Positions 17,982 through 27,472 are shown, numbered from the stretch's first letter. The stretch: 64,000 nucleotides of DNA from Pseudomonas chlororaphis subsp. aurantiaca (GCF_013466605.1 NZ_CP059162.1:6882001-6946000); one strand, 5' to 3'. A program made the numbers and translations. Notes: generated from the letters alone by a model not told the origin.

Positions 17982-19313
17982 TCAGACATTGCGCAAGCGT
18001 TGCTGCAACAACATCCGCGCCTGTTGATCCTCGAAACTCGAACGGTGTAGTTCCGCTCTCGCCAACCCGGGCTCATCGTCCCAGAGCGGGTTGATCGGCA
18101 TGTGGTAGCCAGCGTCCTTTGCCTGCTGCACGAGTTCCGCCAGCTCCTGGTTGTTCTCGATCACACAGATTTCCTCGAAGCGGCCGATTCTTTCAGGCAG
18201 GAAGAAGGTGGCGGGATAATTGGCCGCAGGATCGGTGGCCGGACTACCCGAGTCGGCGTTGTGGTGCACCAGCCACTGCCCCTCTCGGCCGACCAGTGCC
18301 TCATTGATCTCGGGAATCATCTGCTTGATGCGCTGCGAAGCATTACCGACCAGTTTGTCTTCTGCCGCGTAGAACTGGGCCGGGTTGCGGAGGTCAATGG
18401 CAGCCTCGCGCAACAACCGCTCTTGTGCGCTTGGGCTGTAATGGTTCAAACGCTGCATGAATTTTCCATGGGACACATCCGGCAATCGCAGATTGTCGCG
18501 CTCATCCAGTTGAGCCAAAGACGGGCCGATCATCAGCAGGTCGTAATCGGCGGTCAAAGGCAGCTCATTAGGCGGCGGCGGCTGGTGGCAGCGTTCCGGG
18601 CCATTGGGCAACAGGCTCACATCCAGAGGGGTGCCTTTCAGCACCTCCAGCGGCTGGCCTTCGTGCTCGATGTGGTAGGCCAGCTCGCCTTCCTTGCCGA
18701 CTTGTTTGCCTTGGAATATGTAGTACTCGCCACTTGGGGCACGTGCTCTAATCTCAATGTCACCGTGCACGCTGACTTCGGACAGCCGCAGTGCGGGCTC
18801 ATCGCCGGTCTTCGCAGCGTTTTGGGCGAAATGCTTCTGTATCTCCTCCAAACGCTCGCGGCCCACGATCAGTGGACCGACACGGGCATGTCCGGCATCG
18901 AGACATTGCCGGACTTGTTTGTTGTATTTCTCGATGTCCTTGGGGTCACGGCCCTCCAGTTTACTGAAGCGCTGATCGGCACAGATCAAACCTGCCTGCG
19001 GTCCCCAGGAAGCACTCTTGCCCTTGATGAGGAAGTTCTTCGTCGGATGACCGTCAGAGATGAGGCCGGTGGCTAGTGGATCGACTGCACGCACGCCAAT
19101 CACGCAGTTGCTTTCCGTGGCGTAGCGCTGAAAGGGCACGAGGTGCTCGAAGACAATACCCGTCTTGTCCTTGACCTGTTCAGCCAACGCCCGCATCGCG
19201 GGTTCTCGGGCCGCGTGTTCGGCCTCGGACATGCGCACTCTGCCCAGTTCAGGTAATGCGGTGCGGAGCTCGGCCGTTACGGGGGCCCCCTTTATTGCAG
19301 ATAGGGTCAGCAT
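17982..19313 (-). CDS. ExoY-like nucleotidyl cyclase effector
   Basis: A 443-residue homologue of Pseudomonas aeruginosa ExoY (378 aa), of the anthrax edema factor/CyaA class, which makes cyclic nucleotides after activation by a host factor (actin for ExoY). The core motifs are intact: HPTKNFLIKGKS (K92 and K99, matching ExoY K81 and K88) followed by WGPQAG; the metal site TADYDLL (D256, D258); and VHHNADSGSPA with YPATFFLP near 349-372. A 70-residue N-terminal part precedes the cyclase core and probably carries the secretion signal. The ATG at 19313 has TAGGAG upstream; the longer frame to 19409 overlaps the preceding gene and lacks this. It ends in a clear terminator. The catalytic family is certain; nucleotide preference and activator cannot be read from sequence. 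Confidence 0.93.
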   Translation of the reverse strand: MLTLSAIKGAPVTAELRTALPELGRVRMSEAEHAAREPAMRALAEQVKDKTGIVFEHLVPFQRYATESNCVIGVRAVDPLATGLISDGHPTKNFLIKGKSASWGPQAGLICADQRFSKLEGRDPKDIEKYNKQVRQCLDAGHARVGPLIVGRERLEEIQKHFAQNAAKTGDEPALRLSEVSVHGDIEIRARAPSGEYYIFQGKQVGKEGELAYHIEHEGQPLEVLKGTPLDVSLLPNGPERCHQPPPPNELPLTADYDLLMIGPSLAQLDERDNLRLPDVSHGKFMQRLNHYSPSAQERLLREAAIDLRNPAQFYAAEDKLVGNASQRIKQMIPEINEALVGREGQWLVHHNADSGSPATDPAANYPATFFLPERIGRFEEICVIENNQELAELVQQAKDAGYHMPINPLWDDEPGLARAELHRSSFEDQQARMLLQQRLRNV

Positions 19314-19389
19314 ATGAAGTAAGCTCCTAATTCGAATTTTTCCAGGCCTACCCCGCCCGTTGTCCACGTCATCGGCTGAATAGCGCTGC

Positions 19390-20955
19390 TCAACCGGCCT
19401 CGGGGTCACGTGGCGGTGGCGGCGGCTCCCGATACGACATCGCGCCTAACATGAGCGGGTACTGCCCTCCTCCAATGACTGCGGCCAAAGCATCGCGTAC
19501 CGCCGTGACCTGTATTGCGCTCAAGCCCGTTGCCTGGATGAAGGGGGCGAGCATATCGTCGATAAGGAAGGTATTGGTTCCCGAGCTGGCACCCAACGCA
19601 TAGCTGCCAAGAAGTTGCTGAACAAGCTCCCGACGCTCGGGAAGCGCTACCTCCAATGACAAGCGCAGCTCCTGGCGCGCCTCAGGCGAGCTCGAGCAGT
19701 GGCGCCAGGCATGTGAGAGAAATCCTCCAGCCGTCGAGGCCGCGGCGTTGATGACACCACGGTTCAAGTCCGCCAAGGGCTGCCACCCCTGCCCTGCCGA
19801 GGCCTGGCCTTGCCCTGAGGCTGGCGCACCGTGGGAAGATGCCTGGTTCGCAGCCATCGTATTGACTACCGATGAAGCCGTGATCATGGCAGCCGCCTGG
19901 GCATTGACCGGGCTAGAGTTGTCTTGCAGACGCAACCACGACAGCATGGCTTCGCTCATCGCGGCATGAACCAAGTTGTACGCCGCTAGGGTCGGTGCCA
20001 GGATGGCCAGCGAGCCGGTCATGCCGGCAGCGACCATCAGCGCCCCCCCAACCAGCAAGCCGCTGCCTCGGGACAGATTGGAGGTGGTGGTGGCCACACC
20101 ACGCACGTTGTCGTGTACCAATCCCGCAGCCCCGAGCAGCAGTGGTAACGAGCCCGCCATCGCGCCCAGCGCGGTACGCGCTGCCGCGCTGGCATTGCCA
20201 CTGGTCAAGGATTGTTCGATAGCAAAGGCGACAGCCTGTCTGACGAATGTCGGTATGCCGGTGGCTATCACCGATTGCAGCGCCATGTTGGCGACGTTCG
20301 ATAGCCGTCGCGCATGCGGATTTTCAAATTCATTGCGGGCGACTCGCTCAAGTGCCGTCAGCACGGCGCGCAAGCGTCCCGCCACCGCTGCCTCATCGCC
20401 GGTAGAGGCATCGAAATACGCTTCTGCTCTTTCAGACGTACCCGTAATGTCAGAGCGGGCATCGAAATACTCATCGCTCCAATCGGACGTACCCGTGATG
20501 TCGGAGCGAGCATCGAAGAACTCTTCCTCTATCGTGGAAAGCGCATCCTCGAAGACCTCGCACAGCTCCACGGCAGGCGAGTTCGCGGATAAATCGCCTC
20601 GGTTCGGTACCTCACCGTCGTTCAAGTAACCCTGGATATCGGCGCTCAATGCTTCGGCACCTTGCCGTACCTGAGGCTCGTGGAAGGTCTCGCACCAGCT
20701 CTGTGTCTGCTCGAGCAGCATGTCGAGCTCCAGCACGGTATCGAGCATGGTCCGAACGTTGTTCGTAATGTCTTCAGCCTGCTCGCGCGGAATATTCGTC
20801 GGCGGAGTCAAATTCAGCGGTAGCTCTAGATTCTGGCTCCCCGGGGGGCTCCCTCCTGTCCCGGACACGGGAGGCATGGAATGCAGTTCGATGGTTTCAG
20901 TTGCCGGAGACGATCCGGCTTGAGTTTGGCGAAACGTCGGAGCATCGATTTTCAT
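19390..20955 (-). CDS. candidate type III effector with 17-residue tandem repeats and hydrophobic core
   Basis: A 521-residue protein not recognised as a known family. The N-terminal 70 residues are Pro/Ser/Thr-rich, as in many secretion signals. Residues about 145-185 hold two and a half copies of a 17-residue repeat (YFDARSDITGTS core). A long Ala/Gly-rich hydrophobic region (about 265-330, including LPLLLGAAGLV and LLVGGALMVAAGMTGSLAIL) suggests membrane insertion in the host. The C-terminus is proline-rich (PPPPP). It follows ssaE by about 140 bp and precedes the ExoY-like gene by 76 bp, so it is probably in the ssaB-sctC-sctD-ssaE transcript or has a promoter in that gap. Effector status is inferred from context. 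Confidence 0.6.
   Translation of the reverse strand: MKIDAPTFRQTQAGSSPATETIELHSMPPVSGTGGSPPGSQNLELPLNLTPPTNIPREQAEDITNNVRTMLDTVLELDMLLEQTQSWCETFHEPQVRQGAEALSADIQGYLNDGEVPNRGDLSANSPAVELCEVFEDALSTIEEEFFDARSDITGTSDWSDEYFDARSDITGTSERAEAYFDASTGDEAAVAGRLRAVLTALERVARNEFENPHARRLSNVANMALQSVIATGIPTFVRQAVAFAIEQSLTSGNASAAARTALGAMAGSLPLLLGAAGLVHDNVRGVATTTSNLSRGSGLLVGGALMVAAGMTGSLAILAPTLAAYNLVHAAMSEAMLSWLRLQDNSSPVNAQAAAMITASSVVNTMAANQASSHGAPASGQGQASAGQGWQPLADLNRGVINAAASTAGGFLSHAWRHCSSSPEARQELRLSLEVALPERRELVQQLLGSYALGASSGTNTFLIDDMLAPFIQATGLSAIQVTAVRDALAAVIGGGQYPLMLGAMSYREPPPPPRDPEAG
20408..20520 (-). repeat. 51-bp in-frame tandem repeat, about 2.2 copies
   Basis: Units begin at 20408, 20459 and 20510, exactly 51 bp (17 codons) apart, in the 521-residue candidate effector. 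The first two units differ by point changes only; the third is partial. They encode the repeated acidic-aromatic motif around F/Y-FDARSDITGTS. Confidence 0.85.
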
Positions 20956-21096
20956 GAGCGTTCCTTGATGTCAGGAAGCACCTTCTGTCCCAGGTGATAG
21001 GTGCCATGCCCGGTCATCATTGACCAACCACAGCCATGTCGCTTCCAAAAACCGTCTCTTGCTTCCCAAACTCCACTCATCAACCTCCACTCATCG

Positions 21097-21318
21097 TCAT
21101 GCGCTGTGATAGCGCTGCCACAAGGTCAAGATGACCGCCACTGCCGCCTCGCAGGCATCCAAGCCATTCGTCAGTACACAGTAATCATCCGGAGTATTCG
21201 GCCGTGCCAGGAGTTTTCGCAGGCGGGCCTGTTCGTCTTGCAGCGATGCAACCGCCTGATCACGCTCGGAGCCACAGGTGTCCTCTCTCAAAATGTCTTC
21301 AAGGTTTGTCAGACGCAT
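21097..21318 (-). CDS. ssaE: needle co-chaperone SsaE (EscE/YscE class)
   Basis: A 73-residue helical protein. The start RLTNLEDILRE and the end VILTLWQRYHSA closely follow Salmonella SsaE (TRLEDLL at the start, INIIYYRYHNSA near the end). SsaE/EscE pairs with SctG to chaperone the needle subunit. It lies 36 bp after sctD, the same order as ssaC-D-E in SPI-2. With SctF and SctG this completes the needle assembly trio, although the genes are in separate operons. Confidence 0.85.
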   Translation of the reverse strand: MRLTNLEDILREDTCGSERDQAVASLQDEQARLRKLLARPNTPDDYCVLTNGLDACEAAVAVILTLWQRYHSA

Positions 21319-21354
21319 GGGTTTCTCTCTCCAAAATCAATCACAACTCAGCAC

Positions 21355-22566
21355 TTACAAATCGATTGGAAGTGACAGCAACTGCTGGCCCCTGACCAGC
21401 GCGATAGCCTTGCGGCTGAGCGCATGCACCCGATAGCCGCTGGGCAATACGCTGCCTTGTTGCAGGCGCATGCCATTGGCCAGCTCCACATAGATCGAAT
21501 CCCGAGTACCCCCTACGGTCACGACTAGGGCCGGCAATACTTGGGCGGCTGGAGGTGCCGATGGGATGTTCTGGTATTGCGCAGTGAGGCGTGGCTGCGC
21601 TTCGTTGAACGCTTCGATTACGCTTGACAACGCCATGTTGCGATCGGAAGAAAGCTCGCCGCTCACCAGGAAAGTCCGATTGGATACCGCCAGGCTCACG
21701 CCTTCAAGCAAGTCATACTCGGTCAAGGTGGCGAGAAGGCGCTCGAACAGTTCTGCCTGGTCATTCTTGACCCACCAATCGCGCAAACCGGGAATACTCC
21801 GCAATTGCTCGGCGGTACGCAGCCAGTTGCCATCGGCGCGAATCGCCCCGTGCACTTCGACGGTATCCACCATGGCGCTGGCGACATCCACATCGTGGTA
21901 ACCGTTGAGCTCCAATACCTTGCGTACGCTGTCGCGTACCGTATCCGCGCACACGCTTTCATCTCGGAAGTGCACTCGCCATCCGCGCAGCGCATCACGC
22001 AACGCGTTCACGCTGCTCGAGCGCTCACAGGTGCCACGTAGCACACGTTCGCCACGCGCCCTTCGCTCCAGCCGCAGGCCTTGCAATGCCGGCTTGCTCA
22101 TTTCAGCCTGGAGCCAAGCTTCCAGATCGAATACCTGCACCTCTTTCTCCGGCTGCCAAACCACCAGGCCAACGGCAATCAGGCCAATCGCAGATACCGC
22201 CGCGGCAAAAAGGTTTGAGCGTCCCCGAGGCTTCTCCTGTGGCAAGGCGCGTGTGGGTACGCTGAGATAAGCGATGTCCGTATCTTCGTGCCCCAGCACA
22301 AAGGCCACTCCCGCAAGATCGACGGCCTGCCCGAGCGGCAGGCACTCCAGCTCGTTCATCGCTACGCCGTCTATCCACACCCCCCCTTCGGAGCTGAGCC
22401 GAACGCCCTCCTCGTTCGTCGAGAGCACGGCTTCGCTCATGTTTTCCAAGGGCAGCAGGATGTCTCCGTTGGGGCCGCCAATACGCAGCTCCCCCTCGGG
22501 CAAGACCAGCTCCCTACCGCTGAACGGTCCGTTCAGCCATCTCAATTTGAATCCGGACGACGACAT
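21355..22566 (-). CDS. sctD: inner membrane ring protein SctD (SsaD/EscD)
   Basis: Outer component of the inner membrane ring, 403 residues, the same length as SsaD. An N-terminal cytoplasmic FHA-like domain (about 1-100; LPEGELRIGGPNGDILLPLE) is followed by one membrane helix (about 119-139, NLFAAAVSAIGLIAVGLVVW) and a periplasmic region with ring-building repeats. A 10-bp gap separates it from the secretin gene. Order ssaB-C-D-E is kept. Confidence 0.93.
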   Translation of the reverse strand: MSSSGFKLRWLNGPFSGRELVLPEGELRIGGPNGDILLPLENMSEAVLSTNEEGVRLSSEGGVWIDGVAMNELECLPLGQAVDLAGVAFVLGHEDTDIAYLSVPTRALPQEKPRGRSNLFAAAVSAIGLIAVGLVVWQPEKEVQVFDLEAWLQAEMSKPALQGLRLERRARGERVLRGTCERSSSVNALRDALRGWRVHFRDESVCADTVRDSVRKVLELNGYHDVDVASAMVDTVEVHGAIRADGNWLRTAEQLRSIPGLRDWWVKNDQAELFERLLATLTEYDLLEGVSLAVSNRTFLVSGELSSDRNMALSSVIEAFNEAQPRLTAQYQNIPSAPPAAQVLPALVVTVGGTRDSIYVELANGMRLQQGSVLPSGYRVHALSRKAIALVRGQQLLSLPIDL

Positions 22567-22576
22567 GCCAAAGCGC

Positions 22577-24085
22577 TCAAATACTTGACAAAGGTTCAGC
22601 GGTGATCAGGAACAGCCTGAGCGTTTGGCGCTTGTTCTCCTGGGTGGTGCGGAATAATCTGCCCAGCAGCGGTATATCTCCTAACAAGGGAATCTTGCGA
22701 GTTCCAACGATCTGCTCGTCCTGGATCAAACCGCCAAGCAACAATCCCTGTCCCATCTTGAGCAAGGTTTGCGTGGCGATCTCGGAGTTGAGGGTTTGCG
22801 GCAACGGTTCCTGGCTACTGAGCGGCGTGGTTTGCCGTCCATCTTGAATCACCAGCGAAAGCATGATGTCGGTGGAGCCGTCATCCGAACGCACCACGCG
22901 CGGCGTGACACGCAGCAGCGAGCCGGTCGAAATCGACTCGAGCTTGGCTTCATGCTCTGAACTCACCTTGGTGTAGAAGGTGACGTTGCGGTCGAGCACG
23001 GCCTGGGTATTGTTCAAGGTGACCACCGACGGGCGCGACAGCATATGCGCCTTCGAATTCTGCTCCAGAGCGCTCAGGCTCAGCATGAAATTGCCGGTGT
23101 CGCTCACCACGCTGGAAAAGTTGCCGTTGCCGAGCCCGGTGCCACTGTTGAACTTGACCGTGCCCCCTCCAACCCGCGCGGACGCGGACCAGTCGACGCC
23201 CAGCGCCGACAGGTCTTCCGAGTTGATGTCGATGATTGCCACGGAAACCGCGACAAGCTCCGGTTTGTAGTCGAGCTGAGCGATCAGATCATCGTAGATG
23301 GGCAGGTTGATTTTGCGGTCGCGCACGATCACCGCATTTTGCCGTGGGTCGACCGACAGCATCGGTAGCGCCCGATCCGCAGCCTGGGGCTGGCCGTGAT
23401 TTTCCTTCAGCGGCAAGGCGCGCCCCTGCATCATTTCCCTGAGCACAGTCACCACGCCCGGCACCACGACTTCCTGGCCACGGTAGCTGTAGTTCATATC
23501 GGCCGCGGTGGCGTATCGCAGTGCGAACGAGCGAATCACTTCCTGATTCTGATCGTGGTTGAGCTTCTGCCCATCAAGTTCCTTGGCGAGCTTTTCGACC
23601 CGCTCCAGGCAGACGGGAAGGCCATGGATCTCCACCGCGTTCGAGCCGGCCACTTCGCGCATACTGCAGTAGCGCGCATTTAACAGCCCCATGCTGTCCA
23701 ACTGTTGAGTCAGCGTGTCGACCGGTAGATAGGTAGGAGCGATCAGCCGGCTGCCGAACTCATCGGCCTTATAGACATGGATCGTTCGCCCGTCGTAATA
23801 CCAGGCAAGCTGATGCAGCTTGGCCAGGTGATCGAAGGCCTGCTCAGGACGCATGCCGTTCAAACTGCCGATGAACGAATCATCGATTCTCTGACTGACG
23901 ATCACCGGGATGCCCTGATGCGCTCCCAAGTCCCGCAGTACATTGGCGAGCTTGCTACCTCGGGTGGAGAAGTAGAACTCCGGCGCTTCGTCCCAGCTCA
24001 TGCTGGCAGTGGCGCTCTGCAGCGAAATGGCGCAGTACGCGGCGCAAACCAACAATGCACGTGAAGAACAGGCCATCGCGCTCAT
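22577..24085 (-). CDS. sctC: outer membrane secretin SctC (SsaC/EscC)
   Basis: A 502-residue secretin (SsaC 497) that forms the outer membrane ring. A signal peptide (about 1-27) is followed by the N0/N1 domains (about 30-180), including PEFYFSTRGSKLANVLRDLG. The C-terminal secretin domain holds the conserved VTPRVV and the end segment GTRKIPLLGDIPLLGRLFR. The start overlaps the ssaB stop by ATGA, so the two are translationally coupled. No dedicated pilotin gene was recognised in the window. Confidence 0.95.
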   Translation of the reverse strand: MSAMACSSRALLVCAAYCAISLQSATASMSWDEAPEFYFSTRGSKLANVLRDLGAHQGIPVIVSQRIDDSFIGSLNGMRPEQAFDHLAKLHQLAWYYDGRTIHVYKADEFGSRLIAPTYLPVDTLTQQLDSMGLLNARYCSMREVAGSNAVEIHGLPVCLERVEKLAKELDGQKLNHDQNQEVIRSFALRYATAADMNYSYRGQEVVVPGVVTVLREMMQGRALPLKENHGQPQAADRALPMLSVDPRQNAVIVRDRKINLPIYDDLIAQLDYKPELVAVSVAIIDINSEDLSALGVDWSASARVGGGTVKFNSGTGLGNGNFSSVVSDTGNFMLSLSALEQNSKAHMLSRPSVVTLNNTQAVLDRNVTFYTKVSSEHEAKLESISTGSLLRVTPRVVRSDDGSTDIMLSLVIQDGRQTTPLSSQEPLPQTLNSEIATQTLLKMGQGLLLGGLIQDEQIVGTRKIPLLGDIPLLGRLFRTTQENKRQTLRLFLITAEPLSSI

Positions 24086-24480
24086 GCCAGATTCTCCGTG
24101 ACTGAGGTGCAGCGAGCATCGGACGAAGCCTCACCAAGCACGGCAAACCAGCGGGCAATCGAGAGCATTTGGCTTAGCGATGCCTCCAACTCGGCAGGCT
24201 CGATGGTTGCTGCGTGCCGGCGCACCAGCCAGATGGCTTTCTCATCGAGCTGCAAACTGTCATCGAGGCCCGCAGCCGTGGAGGCGAGCCACAGGGTGGC
24301 CTGCCTGAGCCAAGTGTCATCATCACTATCACGGTCTACGGCCAAAGCGACCAGCAAACCGTTGGGGTGCTCCAAGGTCCAACCGCACTGGTCCGCTAGC
24401 TTGAAATGGATCAGCCCCCCTTGCTCACCTACCGGTCTCAACGATTCGAGAGAGGAAAATACAGAAGGAAGTTTCATCAC
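24082..24480 (-). CDS. ssaB: SsaB/SpiC-like gatekeeper partner
   Basis: A 132-residue cytoplasmic protein directly upstream of and overlapping the secretin gene, the position of ssaB (spiC) in SPI-2. It has a chaperone-like alpha/beta pattern (strands GLIHFKLADQCGWTLEH and LVALAVDR, then helices). In Salmonella, SsaB, SsaM and SsaL form the complex that delays effector secretion; counterparts of the other two are encoded here. Sequence identity to SsaB is low, so size and position carry much of the case. Confidence 0.68.
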   Translation of the reverse strand: MMKLPSVFSSLESLRPVGEQGGLIHFKLADQCGWTLEHPNGLLVALAVDRDSDDDTWLRQATLWLASTAAGLDDSLQLDEKAIWLVRRHAATIEPAELEASLSQMLSIARWFAVLGEASSDARCTSVTENLA

Positions 24481-24544
24481 GGGATCGGCATGCTCTGGAA
24501 TAGTCGTTAACTACCTATTCTCGGGGTCGCCCCTGAAAACCACG

Positions 24545-24562
24545 ATCAGGTGATGACCTGAA
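24545..24562 (-). promoter_or_regulatory. 18-bp palindromic operator candidate, site 3
   Basis: On the minus strand it reads TTCAGGTCATCACCTGAT, a near-perfect 7-4-7 palindrome. It ends 64 bp before the start of ssaB, the first gene of ssaB-sctC-sctD-ssaE, and lies in the 126-bp gap behind ssrA. Confidence 0.72.
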
Positions 24563-24606
24563 TTCAATACCCGCCCAGTAATGGAAAGAAGCTTTTTGCT
24601 TCAGTT

Positions 24607-27369
24607 TTATGGAGATATCAAACGACGCAAGTCGTGCAGATCCCCTTCACACAACGGCTCACCATCACGGGCGAGGTTCTCCAGGTGTTCAGCCACCTCG
24701 CAGACGAGCGTCATGCCCACCAAACCCGCGCATCCTTTCAGGGCGTGCAAGGCTTCCAGCAGCTCGCCTTCCTTTTCCCGCCATGCCACAACGACCCGCT
24801 CATGCAAACTCATCAGCTCAGTGATCGCTACCAGCCTCGTCTGCTCGTCCGACATCTTGATCAATGGCCGCTCCAGATTCCGATTCGGCGACATCTCGAT
24901 ACCTCTGGAAACCTGCATCACGGCAACCTCGGAAACCATGGCGGCCAACTCATCGATACCGACGGGTTTGGTCAGGTAGCCGCACATCCCCGCTTCGCTG
25001 GCGCGCTCATGCTCTTGCTGAGCGGCATTGGCGGTCACGGCGACGATCGGCGTATCCGGATCGAGCACGCCAGAGTGCTCCTCACGCCACGCCCGTGTGG
25101 CAGTGAGGCCATCCATCTCCGGCATGCGGATATCCATCAACACCAGGTCGAACACCTGCTGCCGCCCCAACTTCAACCCCTTGGATGCGGATGCCACGGT
25201 TTCGACGACATGGCCCATTTCACGCAGCATGCGCCCAAGCACTTGCCGGTTGGTTTCCACATCATCGATGATCATTACTTTCAGTGACCATGGACACAGC
25301 ATCGCTGAGCGCATGGCCATATCCGTGGGCATGGCTTCCTTGTCATGCAAAACGCTGCTTAATTTCTGCCACAATTGCCCCGGCAAATGCACTAACTCCG
25401 GCACGCCCAATACATTGGAAGATCCATTGAATACCTCGACTCCCCACTCACGCAATTGCTTCTGCAACACAAGCGGAGCAGGCAATTGCCCCGAGAACAT
25501 CGGCAGCGGTGCGCTGGCATCATGCAATGGGACGCTCAAGGTAAAGCTCGCGCCCTCCCTCTCTCGGCTTTCCAAACTGAGTTCGCCATCCATCATCTGC
25601 GTCAGACTCCAGGCGATCGCCAAGCCTAATCCCGTTCCGCTGTCGTAAACGCTGCCCTGTACGAATGGCTGGAAAACCATGTTATGGCACTCTTCCGCAA
25701 TTCCCTTTCCAGTATCGGTAACCGTGACCATGAGTCTTTCCCCGTGCATTACGGCCCGCAGATGAATCTCTCCCTGCTCGGTGAACTTGACGGCGTTACC
25801 CAGTAGATTGACCAGAACCTGGCGAATACGCAGCCCATCGATTACCGCGTCCTGCGGCACATCGGCCGCAACAAACGCCGTCAGCTTCAGCCCCTTTTCC
25901 TGGGCCTTGAGGCTAACGGTCAACAATGCTTGGTCAAAGATTGGCAACAGTGCTGCGCGACTGTATGCCAACACCAACTGGCCACTGTCGATGCGCGAGA
26001 AATCAAGCATGTCATTGATGATGTCCAAGAGATGTGCGGACGATTGTCGCGCGGTTCTGACCAACTCGAGATGACGCGGCGGTAGGTTGGAACGCTCCAG
26101 CAATGAGAGCGGACCGAACACACCATTGAGCGGCGTACGGATCTCATGGCTTAGGTTGGCCAGATGCTCGCTCTTGCGGGTGCTGGCTTTCTCGGCCTTG
26201 AGCTTGGCTTTGGCCAGCTCCTGAGTACGCTCCAGCACTTGCTGCTCGAGAGTCTGCTGATTAGACAAAACCAATCTCTGCTGCTTGTTGTAGAAGCGCG
26301 CGATAAGGCCCAACTCATCCGGGCTGCTCTCGGGCATCATTGGATTCTGGCCGTCTGGATGCCAAGCACCGATAACATTGATGATGCGTTGCAGCGGCGT
26401 ACCCAACATACGCTTGAGCAGGAGCGACGCGCAGATCATCAACAACACTTGAACCAGGAGGTTCCAAGGTGTCGTTGAATACAACAAAGAAACCGTCGAG
26501 CGGGAAATCATCTCCGCTGGGTAGATCACCGTGATGCTGCCGAGCGGATCTCGCATTGGCATGCATAGTACATAAAAGCCAGCGACTCGAGCCGGCTCCT
26601 GATCACAGCCTCCTGGAAGCTGCTTGAGCACGAGAGCCGACAATGGGTCTTGCGTGCTCCACAATACGCCCCCTGAGCGATCCCTCATCACCACTTGCAT
26701 GTTCTCATGCAACATGGTGAGCGCTTCATTATAGAAAACCTGGCCGGAAAGCACCTGCTTGGCAGCATCCCCCCTGGATACCAGCAGCATGGACTTGCCC
26801 TCTTCGCCGCTGGGTAACACATTCCATACCAGATCAAGGTCCTCCTTCCGTCGCGAACGCTCCTCCAGAACCTTGACGGTACGCTGAAGATCCTCAAACG
26901 TGATCGTCGGCTGATAGAACACGACCCCTTGTCTAGGCAGGACAAGAAAGAGATTGGAGCGGACTTCAGGCGCACCGCTGCCGAACAGACTGATGATTTC
27001 ATGAGCCATACGAAGAGCCGTTGGATCGGAGTCGAGACTCCGATCCTGGAACGGAACGAATACCGTATGAGCCGTCAACACCGAGTCCTGATCGATACTC
27101 AGACGTTCGCGCAGGCTGCTCCAGGCGTGCAACAGTAAGGACACGCGCATTTCGTCGTAGTGATTACGCTGTTCCTCAAGCTCCACCATCCCCTGCAGCT
27201 CAATACGCATCGCCGTATGAACGTCCTGAATACCTTTCATGTAGCGAAAGTGGAGCCCGATCATTTCGGACAACAGCCAAAACACGATCATCACGCAACC
27301 CAGGGTAATCCCTATGCGTCGTACCAGGTTTGCCTGCCAGAACCTCTTCAACCCACTCACTAGCAACAT
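24607..27369 (-). CDS. ssrA: hybrid sensor kinase SsrA-like
   Basis: A 920-residue hybrid sensor kinase, the same length as Salmonella SsrA. Domain order: membrane helix (about 18-38), periplasmic sensor (about 40-300), second helix (about 303-319), HAMP-like linker, HisKA with SHEIRTPLNG (His408), HATPase with NAVKFTEQG and GTGLGLAIA, receiver with LMDIRMPEMDG (Asp746), and a C-terminal HPt domain with HALKGCAG (His875). The final phosphate acceptor is probably the SsrB-like regulator at 38338. The ATG at 27369 is preferred over the GTG at 27381, which sits on the AGGAG site. It is divergent from the ssaM-sctV operon, with an operator-like palindrome in the shared gap. Confidence 0.92.
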   Translation of the reverse strand: MLLVSGLKRFWQANLVRRIGITLGCVMIVFWLLSEMIGLHFRYMKGIQDVHTAMRIELQGMVELEEQRNHYDEMRVSLLLHAWSSLRERLSIDQDSVLTAHTVFVPFQDRSLDSDPTALRMAHEIISLFGSGAPEVRSNLFLVLPRQGVVFYQPTITFEDLQRTVKVLEERSRRKEDLDLVWNVLPSGEEGKSMLLVSRGDAAKQVLSGQVFYNEALTMLHENMQVVMRDRSGGVLWSTQDPLSALVLKQLPGGCDQEPARVAGFYVLCMPMRDPLGSITVIYPAEMISRSTVSLLYSTTPWNLLVQVLLMICASLLLKRMLGTPLQRIINVIGAWHPDGQNPMMPESSPDELGLIARFYNKQQRLVLSNQQTLEQQVLERTQELAKAKLKAEKASTRKSEHLANLSHEIRTPLNGVFGPLSLLERSNLPPRHLELVRTARQSSAHLLDIINDMLDFSRIDSGQLVLAYSRAALLPIFDQALLTVSLKAQEKGLKLTAFVAADVPQDAVIDGLRIRQVLVNLLGNAVKFTEQGEIHLRAVMHGERLMVTVTDTGKGIAEECHNMVFQPFVQGSVYDSGTGLGLAIAWSLTQMMDGELSLESREREGASFTLSVPLHDASAPLPMFSGQLPAPLVLQKQLREWGVEVFNGSSNVLGVPELVHLPGQLWQKLSSVLHDKEAMPTDMAMRSAMLCPWSLKVMIIDDVETNRQVLGRMLREMGHVVETVASASKGLKLGRQQVFDLVLMDIRMPEMDGLTATRAWREEHSGVLDPDTPIVAVTANAAQQEHERASEAGMCGYLTKPVGIDELAAMVSEVAVMQVSRGIEMSPNRNLERPLIKMSDEQTRLVAITELMSLHERVVVAWREKEGELLEALHALKGCAGLVGMTLVCEVAEHLENLARDGEPLCEGDLHDLRRLISP

Positions 27370-27395
27370 GGAAGCTATCACTCCTGTTCTCTGTA

Positions 27396-27413
27396 TTCAG
27401 GTTTTTACCGGAT
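27396..27413 (+). promoter_or_regulatory. 18-bp palindromic operator candidate, site 4
   Basis: TTCAGGTTTTTACCGGAT in the 103-bp gap between the divergent ssrA and ssaM genes, ending 59 bp before the ssaM ATG. A TATAGA hexamer at 27432-27437, 18 bp further on, could be the -10 element, placing the palindrome around -35. Confidence 0.7.
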
Positions 27414-27472
27414 AGAGCCAAATAGGCGAACTATAGAAGATGCTCCAGAGCTATCGCATCGAAAGAGACTTC

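Noticed and set aside
19314..19409. N-terminal extension of the ExoY-like protein
   Set aside because: It overlaps the preceding effector gene, lacks a ribosome site and adds a basic segment; the ATG at 19313 has a good site.
20990..21003. Half-match to the palindrome (CAGGTGATAGGTG) before the 521-residue effector gene
   Set aside because: Only one half-site fits and the symmetry is broken, so it was not counted among the five sites.
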